Positions 50,971-60,151 of a stretch of DNA of 64,000 bases are shown one piece after another; position 1 is the stretch's first letter, and each line of letters begins with the position of its first letter. The stretch lies in the NCBI GenBank assembly GCA_001898505.1, contig MKTZ01000004.1:124001-188000 (forward strand). Reading direction: 5' to 3'. The stretch is from Sphingobacteriales bacterium 50-39 (lineage in GTDB: Bacteria > Bacteroidota > Bacteroidia > Chitinophagales > Chitinophagaceae). The notes beneath the pieces were generated by a model. That model saw nothing but the letters and a program-made list of their open reading frames with translations, ran no database searches and had not been told where the DNA came from. Both the position numbers and the translations under genes were made by a program.

Positions 50971-51903
50971 TTATGGTGTGCCGGGCGCATGTCCCTCGAT
51001 GGTGTCCTTGTATTTCCTCAGCGCGTCCACGATATTGCGTACTATTTCGTCTTGCCCTTCCTCGCTGTTGAGGTATACCTCTTCTTCCTTGTTGCTGAGA
51101 AAGCCTGTCTCTATCAGCACGCTGGGCATGCCTGTAGCCTGCAATACCTGGATGCCTTCATCCCTTTGCATAACGCCGTCGCTGTGACGGCCGGCCTTTA
51201 CAAATTCATTCTCCACCAGGGTGGCGAACAGGGCGCTGTTGGCAAAATATTTCTTTTCGTATAGCTGTGCTTTGATCTTGGCTTCGGGGCTGCTCATGTC
51301 GAAGGCGTTGGCGGCCTTTTCAGTGCTATCGTCTACTTCACCTCCTCCTTCTGCTTCGGAGATGGCTTTGCCCTTAAAAACATTCCGGTCCGCCTTCCAG
51401 ATATATGAGCCCGTGCCTACGCGGGTATTCTTTACATAATAGGTTTCGTAGATGGGTACCCGCCTTTTTTTCTTCTTGCCCACATATTTATGCCCGATGA
51501 CCCTATGAACGGCGTATGTACCGGGTGTATGGCCATCGTTGTTGGCATGGATACAAATAAAAAGATCCCCTTTGGATTTGTTGGCCAGCTCGGCCCTGTA
51601 ATGCAGTCCCTGACCCTTGGTCGGCATATTGCCGGGCATGATGTCGGTAGTGCGGGTATACACGAGCTTTATATCGGGGAAGGCTTCTTCAATCGCCTTT
51701 CCCAGCTTGAGGGAAATAGACAATGCCACGTCCTTTTCCTTTGAGAAAAGACCTTCCGTACCCGGATCAAAGCCTCCATGACCGGGATCTATTATAATGG
51801 TGCGCAGAACTGGCTTTTGGGGAGGACGTGTTGTGAAAGCAGTAATTGAACATATAATTACCGGCAAGATCAACAAACAGGTCATCTTTTTCATCATAGT
51901 CAT
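50971..51903 (-). CDS. N-acetylmuramoyl-L-alanine amidase (Amidase_3)
   Basis: 310 residues with a signal peptide (CLLILPVIICSITAFT). Zinc-amidase motifs: IIIDPGHGGFDPGT (His ligand), a Glu in the region following, VYTRTTD, and FICIHANNDG (His). It cleaves the bond between N-acetylmuramic acid and L-alanine in peptidoglycan at division or turnover. There is a Lys/Arg-rich insert (GKKKKRRVP) in the middle. First gene of the minus half of the envelope divergon. Confidence 0.9.
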   Translation of the reverse strand: MTMMKKMTCLLILPVIICSITAFTTRPPQKPVLRTIIIDPGHGGFDPGTEGLFSKEKDVALSISLKLGKAIEEAFPDIKLVYTRTTDIMPGNMPTKGQGLHYRAELANKSKGDLFICIHANNDGHTPGTYAVHRVIGHKYVGKKKKRRVPIYETYYVKNTRVGTGSYIWKADRNVFKGKAISEAEGGGEVDDSTEKAANAFDMSSPEAKIKAQLYEKKYFANSALFATLVENEFVKAGRHSDGVMQRDEGIQVLQATGMPSVLIETGFLSNKEEEVYLNSEEGQDEIVRNIVDALRKYKDTIEGHAPGTP

Positions 51904-51958
51904 TTGTTATTTTCACGAATTACAGGCAATCTTCACATAATCTTAATGGTGTAATGGC

Positions 51959-51966
51959 TATTTTTG
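51959..51966 (+). promoter_or_regulatory. -7-type box TATTTTTG before the LptD-like gene
   Basis: TATTTTTG matches TAnnTTTG, 32 nt before the ATG at 51999. It rules out the in-frame codon at 51954, which lies upstream of the box. Confidence 0.5.
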
Positions 51967-51998
51967 TGCGTCCGCCTATTGGACTGAACCCGCTAAGT

Positions 51999-54890
51999 AT
52001 GAATATTAACGGACGCAAAATTAGCTCAAAATATTTACTGACATTGATTTTTACTGCTATATTCTTTTCAGTAACGTTCAATAGTCCCGCAAATTATTCG
52101 TCCGCAGCACGTTTTTGCAATATTTTAAGTTCTCATGAACCATTGGACGATCCTGGTTCCGGGTCCGATGAGCCTTCTACCGGCCTGGCCGCCGACACCA
52201 GCAAACCCGGATTCCGGGTCATGCCCCCGCCTGCCAGCAGGGATACCATTCCCCGGGATTCCTTGTTGAGGCTGAGGGACTCGGTATTGAAACTCCGGGA
52301 CTCGGTGTTAAAGCTTGGGGACTCTGCCCGCCTGGACTCCCTGGACATGATCCTAAGCACCATTCCAGACTCCCTTCATAAGGCATCGGATACTCTGGAC
52401 TACAAGATCAGCAAAGATACGATGGCAGCCGCTATCGACTACAAAGCTTCGGATTCCGTGGTCATGGATATCCCCACTAAAAAGATCACCCTTTATAACA
52501 AGGCCGAATCGAAGTACCAGGATGCGACACTGACCGCCTATAAGATCGAATATGACCAGCAGCACAACCTGGTAACGGCTACTCCTACCAAAGACACGGC
52601 CGGTAATGTCATCGGTCTGCCCAAAATGGTGCAAGCCGACAATACCATGAATTCGGACACCATTGTCTACAGCGTCAAGAGCCAAAAAGGGGTTACACAG
52701 CACACGAATACTGTCGCCGGCTCAGACATGTATCTCCATGCGGAAAAGATGAAAAAGATCAGCCCGGAGGAGTATTATGGCTACAAAGGCAGGTTCACCT
52801 CCTGCAATCTGGATACACCCCATTTTGCCTTCGTCACCAATAAAATGAAGCTGATCAATAAGAAGTTCGCCATCACGGGTCCGATACATCCCGAGTTCGA
52901 AGGCGTGCCGATCCCTATTTATATCCCCTTTGGCTTTTTCCCTATCTCGACGGGGCGTCATTCGGGCCTGTTGCCACCCCAGTTTACTGCCAATGACCAG
53001 GCGGGTGTCGGATTGGAAGGGCTGGGTTATTACAAGGTGATCAACGAATATCTTGACGTGACGGTCCGAACGAATCTTTATTCCTATGGGGGGTGGAACC
53101 TGTACGTGACCCCGACCTACCGGGTGCGATACCGGTACAGCGGACAGATGGCCTTCGCCCTGCAGAACACCAAGCTATTGAGTAACTCCGGTAAGGATGC
53201 GTATACGACGGGCAGGACCTGGAGCCTCAACTGGAGCCACTCGATGGACTCCAAGGCGCGACCGGGGACCACTTTTTCCGCCAGCGTGAACGTCATGTCT
53301 ACGAAATACAATTCCTATGTACCCAACAACCCCACGGCCGCTTACAATAATCAGTTAGGTTCTTCCATTATGTATTCCAAGACATGGAATGGCAAATACA
53401 ACCTTTCGGTGGGCGCTACCCATAGTCAGAACAACCTGACCCGTCAGATAACGGTCAGCGCACCCAACCTGACCTTTACGGCTCCCACCATCTACCCATT
53501 GCAAAAGAAGGATTTTGTGGGCCAGGCAAAATGGTATGAGAAACTGGGTATCGGATTAACGACCAATCTCTCGGGTGGGGCCACTTTCTATGACTCGGCC
53601 GCCAATTTCAAGAAGGTCATCGATACTTTCCAGTGGGGCGCCCAGAACAGCATTCCCATCAGCCTGGCATTGCCGTTGAAAGGACCTATACAGGTCACGC
53701 CGGGTTTTAGTCTTTCGAACAGGGTCTTTTCACGGAAGCTGTTCCGGCAATATGATACGGCCCTCCGGAAGGTAGACACGCTTGGCATACAGAAAGGCAT
53801 TTGGACGATGGAGGATATATCTTTCAGCCTGAGCCTGAGCACGGCTATCTTCGGTACCTTTCAAAAGTTCGGCAAAAACAGCTCGCTGATGGGCATCCGG
53901 CACGTCATACGACCTACCATTAGCCTGAGCTATAAACCCGACCTTGCGAGCAAAGCCTATTACAATCTGCCTGTGCCCAATGCAGATTCCAGCGTCAAGA
54001 ACCCTATCTATACCCGGCGTGTATCCTATTTTGATGGAGCCACGTTTGGACCATTTGGGGAAGGTGTGTTCGGAGGCATATCCTTTGGGCTGGATAACCA
54101 CTTCGAAATAAAGACCCGGTCGAAAAAAGATACTACCGAAGGGGGTATCAAGAAAACCACTATCATCGATGGCATCGGGTTCAACGGCAGTTACAACTAC
54201 CTGGCCGACAGCTTTAAATTGTCCAATATCTCTTTTTATTTCCGTAGCACGCTGCTGCAAAAGATCAATATCACGGGTGGCGCCAACCTGGACCCCTATA
54301 TAACGGATTCGCTTGGCCAGCGGCGGAATATATTAGCCTGGCAACGGCCGGGAAAAGGATTCTCATTGGGAAGGATCACGGGTGGCAACCTGGCTATCTC
54401 TTCCAGCTTCAAGAGCAAACCCAAAGATGAGAAGCTGGAAAAGGATAAACAAGCGTTACAGCAGGACCAGATACCCATGACCATGGAGGAGCAGCAGGCG
54501 CAGCTGAACTATATCCGTAATAACCCGGCGCAGTATGCAGACTTCAATATACCCTGGTCATTGAACCTTTCTTTTGCATTGAACTTTTCGACTACTCTGA
54601 AGCCCGATTATTCGGGATATCAAACGCTGGTGACCTCTTCTATCAATTACAGCGGGGATTTCAACCTGACGGAAAAATGGAAGATAGGCCTGAATGGATT
54701 TTATGATGTGCATGCCGCGAAGATGCAGTCGCTGACCACGTCGATATCACGGGATATGCATTGCTGGCAGATGTCGATCAATGCGACGTTGATAGGGTAT
54801 AGTCACTTCTTTAACTTTACCATCAGTCCGAAGGCGGGGTTCCTGCAGGACCTGAAGATCAATCGGACCAAGTACTTTTACGATCAATAA
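51999..54890 (+). CDS. lptD: Putative LPS-assembly protein LptD-like
   Basis: 963 residues from MNINGRKISSKYLLTL. Signal or anchor segment (YLLTLIFTAIFFSVTF), a linker with repeated RLRDSVLKLRDSVLK-type hydroxyl-rich heptads (about residues 75-105), an OstA-like N-domain (ITLYNKAESKYQDATLTAYKIEYD, split), and a large C-terminal barrel (from about 270) with SGLLPPQF and LGYYKVINEYLDVTVRTNLYS. It would insert LPS in the outer leaflet. Divergent from the amidase-MlaD-OstA operon, which fits joint envelope work. Confidence 0.86.
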   Translation: MNINGRKISSKYLLTLIFTAIFFSVTFNSPANYSSAARFCNILSSHEPLDDPGSGSDEPSTGLAADTSKPGFRVMPPPASRDTIPRDSLLRLRDSVLKLRDSVLKLGDSARLDSLDMILSTIPDSLHKASDTLDYKISKDTMAAAIDYKASDSVVMDIPTKKITLYNKAESKYQDATLTAYKIEYDQQHNLVTATPTKDTAGNVIGLPKMVQADNTMNSDTIVYSVKSQKGVTQHTNTVAGSDMYLHAEKMKKISPEEYYGYKGRFTSCNLDTPHFAFVTNKMKLINKKFAITGPIHPEFEGVPIPIYIPFGFFPISTGRHSGLLPPQFTANDQAGVGLEGLGYYKVINEYLDVTVRTNLYSYGGWNLYVTPTYRVRYRYSGQMAFALQNTKLLSNSGKDAYTTGRTWSLNWSHSMDSKARPGTTFSASVNVMSTKYNSYVPNNPTAAYNNQLGSSIMYSKTWNGKYNLSVGATHSQNNLTRQITVSAPNLTFTAPTIYPLQKKDFVGQAKWYEKLGIGLTTNLSGGATFYDSAANFKKVIDTFQWGAQNSIPISLALPLKGPIQVTPGFSLSNRVFSRKLFRQYDTALRKVDTLGIQKGIWTMEDISFSLSLSTAIFGTFQKFGKNSSLMGIRHVIRPTISLSYKPDLASKAYYNLPVPNADSSVKNPIYTRRVSYFDGATFGPFGEGVFGGISFGLDNHFEIKTRSKKDTTEGGIKKTTIIDGIGFNGSYNYLADSFKLSNISFYFRSTLLQKINITGGANLDPYITDSLGQRRNILAWQRPGKGFSLGRITGGNLAISSSFKSKPKDEKLEKDKQALQQDQIPMTMEEQQAQLNYIRNNPAQYADFNIPWSLNLSFALNFSTTLKPDYSGYQTLVTSSINYSGDFNLTEKWKIGLNGFYDVHAAKMQSLTTSISRDMHCWQMSINATLIGYSHFFNFTISPKAGFLQDLKINRTKYFYDQ

Positions 54891-54908
54891 GGAGACCTTG
54901 CGGGGCGC

Positions 54909-55661
54909 CTACTTCCGGTGCGTCGTATAGTAGTTCCACATGATGTCGAATATTTTTTGTTTGAGCGTGTCGGCCGTGTCGTCCTTTTCCGGCGTCACGG
55001 GCGGAAGGAAATGAATGGCCAGGACATGCGGGCGGAAATAAAAGGTCTTACCGGGCGGCATGACCTTGCGGGTGGAAAAGATCAGGGCGGGGATGATGGC
55101 TTTGCCGGTGGCGAGAGAGAGCCGGAAAGCGCCGCTGTGGAATTCTTTTAATGGCTCATCGGTCTTATTCCTCGTGCCTTCAGGGTAGAGACACATGTGG
55201 AGTCCCATTTCCAGCACTTCTTTCATCTTTGTGAAACTTTCCTTGCGACTGTTCTCATCCTTCCTGTCGACAAGCACGCTGCCGGTGCGATAGAATAGGC
55301 CAAATATAGGGACCTTTGCCATTTCGATCTTGGCGATGGTCTTGTTGCCACCAGGGATGGCCGGGTATGATACAGGCACGTCGAGGAGCGCGTTGTGATT
55401 GCATAAAACGATGTAGGTCTCCCCTTTTTTGAAATTCTCTTTTCCTTTTGTTCTTAGGGGGCAGCCGGCCAGCGGTAGAAAAACGCCCATCCATATGCGC
55501 GACATGTGGACAAAGGCATTGGTCTTTTGCGGGTCCTTTCTGAAATAGGAGAAGATCAAAAAGGGGATGAGCACTATAAGCATGGTGACGACGAAGACGA
55601 TGATCACCCATACGGCCCAGAGGCTACAGAGAAGATCCGTGAAACGTTGCTTTTTCATCAT
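54909..55661 (-). CDS. plsC: 1-acyl-sn-glycerol-3-phosphate acyltransferase
   Basis: 250 residues. N-terminal membrane helix (WVIIVFVVTMLIVLIPFLIF), then acyltransferase motifs: NHNALLD (HX4D catalytic pair), a GSVLVDR block, and YPEGTRNK. It adds the second acyl chain to make phosphatidic acid. The ATG overlaps the ung stop (ATGA), so it follows ung in one transcript. Convergent with the LptD-like gene, with an 18-nt gap. Confidence 0.9.
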   Translation of the reverse strand: MMKKQRFTDLLCSLWAVWVIIVFVVTMLIVLIPFLIFSYFRKDPQKTNAFVHMSRIWMGVFLPLAGCPLRTKGKENFKKGETYIVLCNHNALLDVPVSYPAIPGGNKTIAKIEMAKVPIFGLFYRTGSVLVDRKDENSRKESFTKMKEVLEMGLHMCLYPEGTRNKTDEPLKEFHSGAFRLSLATGKAIIPALIFSTRKVMPPGKTFYFRPHVLAIHFLPPVTPEKDDTADTLKQKIFDIMWNYYTTHRK

Positions 55662-56338
55662 ATATTATTCAACTTCCAATCAATCGGATCGATGCCTTTG
55701 CTCATCAGCCAGGCATTGGTCTTTGAGAAATGTTTACAGCCGAAAAATCCTTTGTCGGCGGAAAAAGGGGAGGGGTGCGCTGCCTTGAGCACGAGGTGTT
55801 TTGTCTCGTCCACCAGGCTTATCTTTTCCTGTGCGAACTTTCCCCATAATAAAAAGACGACGTGTTCTTTCAGGTCGGATATCTTTTGGATGACGGCGTT
55901 GGTAAATTCGGCCCAGCCGATCCCTGCGTGGCTCATCGGCTCGTTGGCCCTTACCGTCAGGGATGCGTTGAGCAACATTACCCCCTGTTCGGCCCAATGC
56001 GTGAGATTGCCATGGTTTGGGATGGGCACGCCTATATCATTTTGCAGCTCTTTAAAAATATTGACCAGCGAGGGTGGGGGCGGGATGCCTTTTGGCACGG
56101 AGAAACTGAGTCCGTGTGCCTGTCCCGGTCCGTGATAGGGGTCCTGTCCCAGGATCACGACCTTTACGTTATCGAAATGGGTAGTGTTAAATGCATTGAA
56201 GATAAGGCTTCCCGGAGGGTAGATCGTTTTGCCGGACATTTTCTCCGCCTTGAGATGGGTAGCGATCTGGAGGAAATAGGGCTTGGTAAATTCCTGTTTG
56301 AGCACATCTTTCCAGGTTTCATCGATTTTTACGTCCAT
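55658..56338 (-). CDS. ung: Uracil-DNA glycosylase (family 1)
   Basis: 226 residues, standard length. Removes uracil from DNA. Motifs: VVILGQDPYHGPGQAHGLSFSV (catalytic Asp in GQDPYHG), LLNASLTVRANEPMSH, FLLWGKFAQEK, and AAHPSPFSADKGFFGCKHF (His-Pro-Ser). It follows the EF-G-like gene by 37 bp and overlaps plsC by 4 bp. Confidence 0.95.
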   Translation of the reverse strand: MDVKIDETWKDVLKQEFTKPYFLQIATHLKAEKMSGKTIYPPGSLIFNAFNTTHFDNVKVVILGQDPYHGPGQAHGLSFSVPKGIPPPPSLVNIFKELQNDIGVPIPNHGNLTHWAEQGVMLLNASLTVRANEPMSHAGIGWAEFTNAVIQKISDLKEHVVFLLWGKFAQEKISLVDETKHLVLKAAHPSPFSADKGFFGCKHFSKTNAWLMSKGIDPIDWKLNNI

Positions 56339-56375
56339 GCATGGATGTTTAAGGGCCTAAGATAGGACAATCCCC

Positions 56376-58520
56376 TCAAACCTCCTGATGGTGGTGAGCG
56401 GCCACCTTATTGTACTCGTCGATGAGCTTACGTTGCAGATCGAAAGGCACCGCCGCATATTCCTGGAACTGCATCCGGAATTTGGCCCTTCCCTGTGTGA
56501 GGCTTCTCAGAGAAGAAGAGAAGTCCTGCATCTCTGCCAGCGGCACCCTGCTGATGACCTTGGTGAAATGCCCTTCGGAGTCCATGCCTTCGATGATGGC
56601 GCGGCGGGTCTGCAGGTCGCTGATGATGCCACCCGTCTGGTCATCCGGACAGAGTACGGTGACGGTGTAGATGGGTTCCAGTATCTGTGGGTCGGCCTGT
56701 TGGAATGCCTGCTTAAAGGCCATCAGTCCGGCGATCTTGAAGGAGATATCATTCGAATCCACCGGATGCATCTTGCCATCGTATACGATGACCCGTACAT
56801 CCCGGACATAGGAGCCGGTGAGCGGACCTTCCTGCATTTTTTCCATAACGCCTTTCAGGATCGAGGGCAGGAAGCGCTGATCGATGGCTCCTCCTACGAT
56901 GCAATTCAGGAAGATAAGCTTGCCACCCCAGTCGAGGGCGTACTCATCCCTTCCGCGTACAGAAAGACCCTTTGGATCGGGCATGCCTTCATACCAGGGC
57001 TCCACCTGCATGTATACTTCACCGAACTGACCGGCTCCACCCGATTGCTTTTTATGTCTATAGCTGGACTGGACCATTTTCCGGATCGTCTCACGGTAAG
57101 GGATACGCGGGCGGATGAAGTTGATGTGCAAATTTTTGGAGATATGCTCCAGCTTCCACTTGATGACGGAAAGATGCAGCTCGCCCTGGCAGTGCAGCAA
57201 GGTCTGTTTCAGCTCTTGTGAGACTTCTATTATTACTGTGGGGTCCTCTTCCTGCAGCTGATGAAGGGCAGTTGACAGCTTTTCCTCATCTCCTTTTTGG
57301 GCGGGCTCAATGGCAACGATCAACAGTGGAGGGGGGAATTCGATGGGCTCCAACTCGACATTATGTCCACGGGCGTGGAGGGTGTTGTTGACATGCGTAT
57401 GCTTTAGCTTGATGGTAGCGCCGATGTCGCCTGCCGAGAGCTGGTTGACGGCCGTGCGTTTGCTGCCTTCCACGACAAAGAGCTGGTTGAGTTTTTCGGT
57501 GACGCCGTTGGATTCATTGATCAGCTCCATGCCGGACTTGACTGTGCCCGAGTAGACCTTGAAAAAACTCATGTCCCCGATATGGGCTTCGGAGATGGTC
57601 TTATAGATGAATATACAGGGTGGCCCTTCGGGATCGCAGGGCAGGAGATCGCCCGACAGGGTCTTTTGAGGAGGCATCTCTGAGGGGCAGGGGCCTACGT
57701 TGTCGATGAATCCCATGATACGGCCGCTGCCCATATTCTTTTTTGCAGACAGACAGAAAAGAGGGAAGAGGTCGTGGTTGACCATGGCTTTTTTCAGACC
57801 ATCCCGCATTTCGTCCTCATCCAGCTCTCCTTTTTCGAAATATTTTTCCATGAGGGTCTCGTCATTGCCGGCGATGGCCTCTATCAATTCTTTATGGAGC
57901 CTGTCGGCCCTTTCTCTTTCTTCTTCGGGAATGGGCAGCTTTTCGGGTTTGCCGCCTTCGGGTGGGAATTTATATTGGGTCATTCGAAGTACGTCGACGA
58001 TGGAGTTGAAGCCGAGACCGGGGTTGAGGGGATATTGGACGACTACCACGTTGGAGCCGAAGTGGTCGCGGGCCTGGAGGACGGTGTGGTCGAAGTCCGC
58101 CTTGTCCTGATCCAGTTTGTTGACCGCCAGGAGCATGGGGGTCTTGAATTTTTCCGTGTATTCCCAGATAAGGTCGGTACCTACTTCCACTCCGAAATTG
58201 GCGTTGAGCAACAAGACCCCGGTGTCCGCCACACGCAGGGCCGATACCACTTCTCCCACGAAATCGTCGTAGCCAGGGGTATCCAGGATGTTGATCTTGT
58301 AGCCTCTCCATTCGGTATGGAGAAGCTTGGAGAAGATGGAATTACCGCGCTGCTGTTCCAGTTCGTAGAAGTCACTGACAGTGTTTTTTTCTTCGATGGT
58401 GCCGCGGCGGGTGATGAGTCCTGCTTCATATAGCATGCATTCGGCGAGGGTAGTCTTGCCGGAGCCGGCATGGCCTAACAGGACTATGTTCTTGACGTGA
58501 GAGGTGTCGAAGCTAGTCAT
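56376..58520 (-). CDS. EF-G-like translational GTPase paralogue
   Basis: 714 residues from MTSFDTSHVKNIVLLGH; a frame open to 58574 adds a non-homologous 18-residue leader. It has the five-domain EF-G plan with P-loop GHAGSGKT (16-23), DTPGYDDF (80-87) and NKLD (134-137). Two departures from true EF-G: the RGITI of switch I reads RGNSI (58-62), and the catalytic His of DTPGH is Tyr84. This places it in the FusA2-like paralogue group whose role (stress, ribosome rescue or none in elongation) is unsettled. Probably not the housekeeping factor. First gene before ung and plsC. Confidence 0.85.
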   Translation of the reverse strand: MTSFDTSHVKNIVLLGHAGSGKTTLAECMLYEAGLITRRGTIEEKNTVSDFYELEQQRGNSIFSKLLHTEWRGYKINILDTPGYDDFVGEVVSALRVADTGVLLLNANFGVEVGTDLIWEYTEKFKTPMLLAVNKLDQDKADFDHTVLQARDHFGSNVVVVQYPLNPGLGFNSIVDVLRMTQYKFPPEGGKPEKLPIPEEERERADRLHKELIEAIAGNDETLMEKYFEKGELDEDEMRDGLKKAMVNHDLFPLFCLSAKKNMGSGRIMGFIDNVGPCPSEMPPQKTLSGDLLPCDPEGPPCIFIYKTISEAHIGDMSFFKVYSGTVKSGMELINESNGVTEKLNQLFVVEGSKRTAVNQLSAGDIGATIKLKHTHVNNTLHARGHNVELEPIEFPPPLLIVAIEPAQKGDEEKLSTALHQLQEEDPTVIIEVSQELKQTLLHCQGELHLSVIKWKLEHISKNLHINFIRPRIPYRETIRKMVQSSYRHKKQSGGAGQFGEVYMQVEPWYEGMPDPKGLSVRGRDEYALDWGGKLIFLNCIVGGAIDQRFLPSILKGVMEKMQEGPLTGSYVRDVRVIVYDGKMHPVDSNDISFKIAGLMAFKQAFQQADPQILEPIYTVTVLCPDDQTGGIISDLQTRRAIIEGMDSEGHFTKVISRVPLAEMQDFSSSLRSLTQGRAKFRMQFQEYAAVPFDLQRKLIDEYNKVAAHHHQEV

Positions 58521-58607
58521 GGCAAGCGAATTTGTTATTAAGTTACGGAGTTTTTCTCTATTTCCACAGCTCACGCAGCTATATCCTCAATTCAAGCAGA
58601 TGCGGCA

Positions 58608-58637
58608 TTTGTCATGGCAGGTGGCCCGATAGATTTG
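58608..58637 (+). promoter_or_regulatory. Consensus promoter of the lipoprotein gene
   Basis: TTTG at 58608-58611, 18 nt, TAGATTTG at 58630-58637: both boxes are perfect. The transcript would start about 20 nt before the ATG at 58662, with GGAAG close to the start. It rules out the in-frame ATG at 58614, which lies within the promoter. Confidence 0.7.
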
Positions 58638-58661
58638 TACAACAATAAAACGAAGGAAGTT

Positions 58662-59216
58662 ATGAAGCACAACTTATTCATTATCTGCACCCTGTTGACC
58701 ATGGCCGCAACGGCCGGCTGTTCGAAAAGCAAATCCAAACCCGGCACGGACACCGGTGACATCGGGACGCATTATGTAGATCCTCAGCTGGTAGGCACCT
58801 GGTTATGGACGGAAGGCAGCGATGGCGCCTATTACAATAATGACGGTGTTTATCAAGGCGCTGCCTATGGACTTGCCACTCAGTATAAGATCAATGCCGA
58901 CGGGTCCGGGACCTGTTTTAATCACGTGTATTCCACCATTGGCGGCTCGACGGGGTTTGAAGTGAATATTTCTTCCAGGGGATTCTTCGAGAGCGATGAT
59001 AAAGGCCATCTGGGATATTTCCCGCTGAGCGGCACCTATAAAACAAGCGAAGGGACCAACCGCAGCCTGCGGCCCGACGAGCTGTACAACCTCAAGACCG
59101 GGGAGGGAAAAGTGACATTGTACCAGAAACTGGTGGTAACGGAACAGGGCGGACGCACCTGCTTCCAGGTGACTTCGAGCGACAATATTACAGACACCTA
59201 TTTTAAGGTGAATTAA
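58662..59216 (+). CDS. Small lipoprotein of unknown function
   Basis: 184 residues. Lipoprotein signal with lipobox Cys20 (ATAGC), then a Ser/Lys-rich linker and a strand-rich domain (LVGTWLWTEGSDGAYYNNDG, TQYKINADGSGTCFNHVY, YFPLSGTYKTSEG). This resembles the lipocalin-like lipoproteins of Bacteroidota that begin with a GTW motif. It has its own strong promoter. Function unknown. Confidence 0.78.
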   Translation: MKHNLFIICTLLTMAATAGCSKSKSKPGTDTGDIGTHYVDPQLVGTWLWTEGSDGAYYNNDGVYQGAAYGLATQYKINADGSGTCFNHVYSTIGGSTGFEVNISSRGFFESDDKGHLGYFPLSGTYKTSEGTNRSLRPDELYNLKTGEGKVTLYQKLVVTEQGGRTCFQVTSSDNITDTYFKVN

Positions 59217-59231
59217 CTGCCCCGGATTCTC

Positions 59232-59239
59232 TAATTTTA
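59232..59239 (+). promoter_or_regulatory. -7-like box TAATTTTA before the AraC-type gene
   Basis: TAATTTTA resembles TAnnTTTG and ends 4 nt before the ATG at 59244. No -33 box is evident. Confidence 0.4.
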
Positions 59240-59243
59240 GGGT

Positions 59244-60092
59244 ATGTTGTCTTACTCCACCATACCCGTTCCTGAAAAATTGCATGCTTTTGTCCGGCAT
59301 GTCTGGGTGATCGAGTTCGGCCAGGAAAGGGCCACTTCCGTCGGAGAGGAGGTGGGACGCCTATTTTCCATCTATGCGGATGGCTGTCCGGGCCTGATCT
59401 TCCAACAATCGGAGAATGGATTGTTACTCAACCAAAAGAAGAAATTATCCCCCGTATTCCTATATGGCCAGACCGTGGCTCCCATCGACATGCACTCGGC
59501 GGGAAGATCGGGGATGATCGTGGTTTGTTTTCATCCATATGCCCTGCATAGTCTTTTCAAATTCAGTGCGAAGGAGCTGACGGATGACTGTCTCGATATA
59601 AGTCTGCTGTCGGCTGTACGTGGCAGACAGCTGCGGGACCGGCTTTGGAATACCGGGACTGCGCATGAACAGGTGTCCATGCTTTTCAATTACTTGGAGC
59701 AGGTGGTCGAAAAGAATAAGGCCATGGCCGATCTGGGTATGGCACATGCTACTTCCAGACTGTTCCAGTCCAATGGGAAGATGCCATTGCCTGCGCTACA
59801 GCGGATGTTGAATCTTAGTCCAAGGACCTTCGAGCGGAGGTTCGAACAATATATCGGAATATCTCCTAAGCTGTTCTCCAGAATAGCTCAATTCCAGGCC
59901 GCGCTCAAACATCTGCAAAGCGGCAAATTCGATAAGCTGTCCGACATCGCATACACGTACGGTTATGCAGACCAATCCCATTTTATCCGGAACTTCTCCC
60001 GATTTACGGGCTTGTCTCCCTTGCGCTGGCAAAAGCATGCCTATGCCGGCGAGGATGCGAGCGACTTTCCAGGGATGACCAGACCAATTTGA
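59244..60092 (+). CDS. AraC family transcriptional regulator (DUF6597-type sensor domain)
   Basis: 282 residues. The N-terminal part (YSTIPVPEKLHAFVRHVWVIEF, split; then FLYGQTVAPIDMHSAGRSGMIVVCFHPYAL) matches the DUF6597 sensor domain frequent in Bacteroidota. The C-terminal AraC helix-turn-helix (about 185-275) has LNLSPRTFERRFEQYIGISPKLFSRIAQFQAAL and DIAYTYGYADQSHFIRNFSRFTGLSP. Signal and targets unknown. It may control the diheme/PLP/quinoprotein genes that follow, starting 60 bp downstream. Confidence 0.88.
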   Translation: MLSYSTIPVPEKLHAFVRHVWVIEFGQERATSVGEEVGRLFSIYADGCPGLIFQQSENGLLLNQKKKLSPVFLYGQTVAPIDMHSAGRSGMIVVCFHPYALHSLFKFSAKELTDDCLDISLLSAVRGRQLRDRLWNTGTAHEQVSMLFNYLEQVVEKNKAMADLGMAHATSRLFQSNGKMPLPALQRMLNLSPRTFERRFEQYIGISPKLFSRIAQFQAALKHLQSGKFDKLSDIAYTYGYADQSHFIRNFSRFTGLSPLRWQKHAYAGEDASDFPGMTRPI

Positions 60093-60151
60093 CGGTTTTG
60101 TTCTATTTCCGGGGCTGAAGTCCTTTTAGTATTGCGTTAAAATACAATGCT

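Noticed and set aside
51954-51998. Earlier in-frame start for the LptD-like gene
   Set aside because: It lies before the TATTTTTG promoter box and adds residues unlike a signal peptide.
57774-58433. 219-codon plus frame opposite the EF-G-like gene
   Set aside because: Mirror frame of the GTPase domain; no motif, no promoter.
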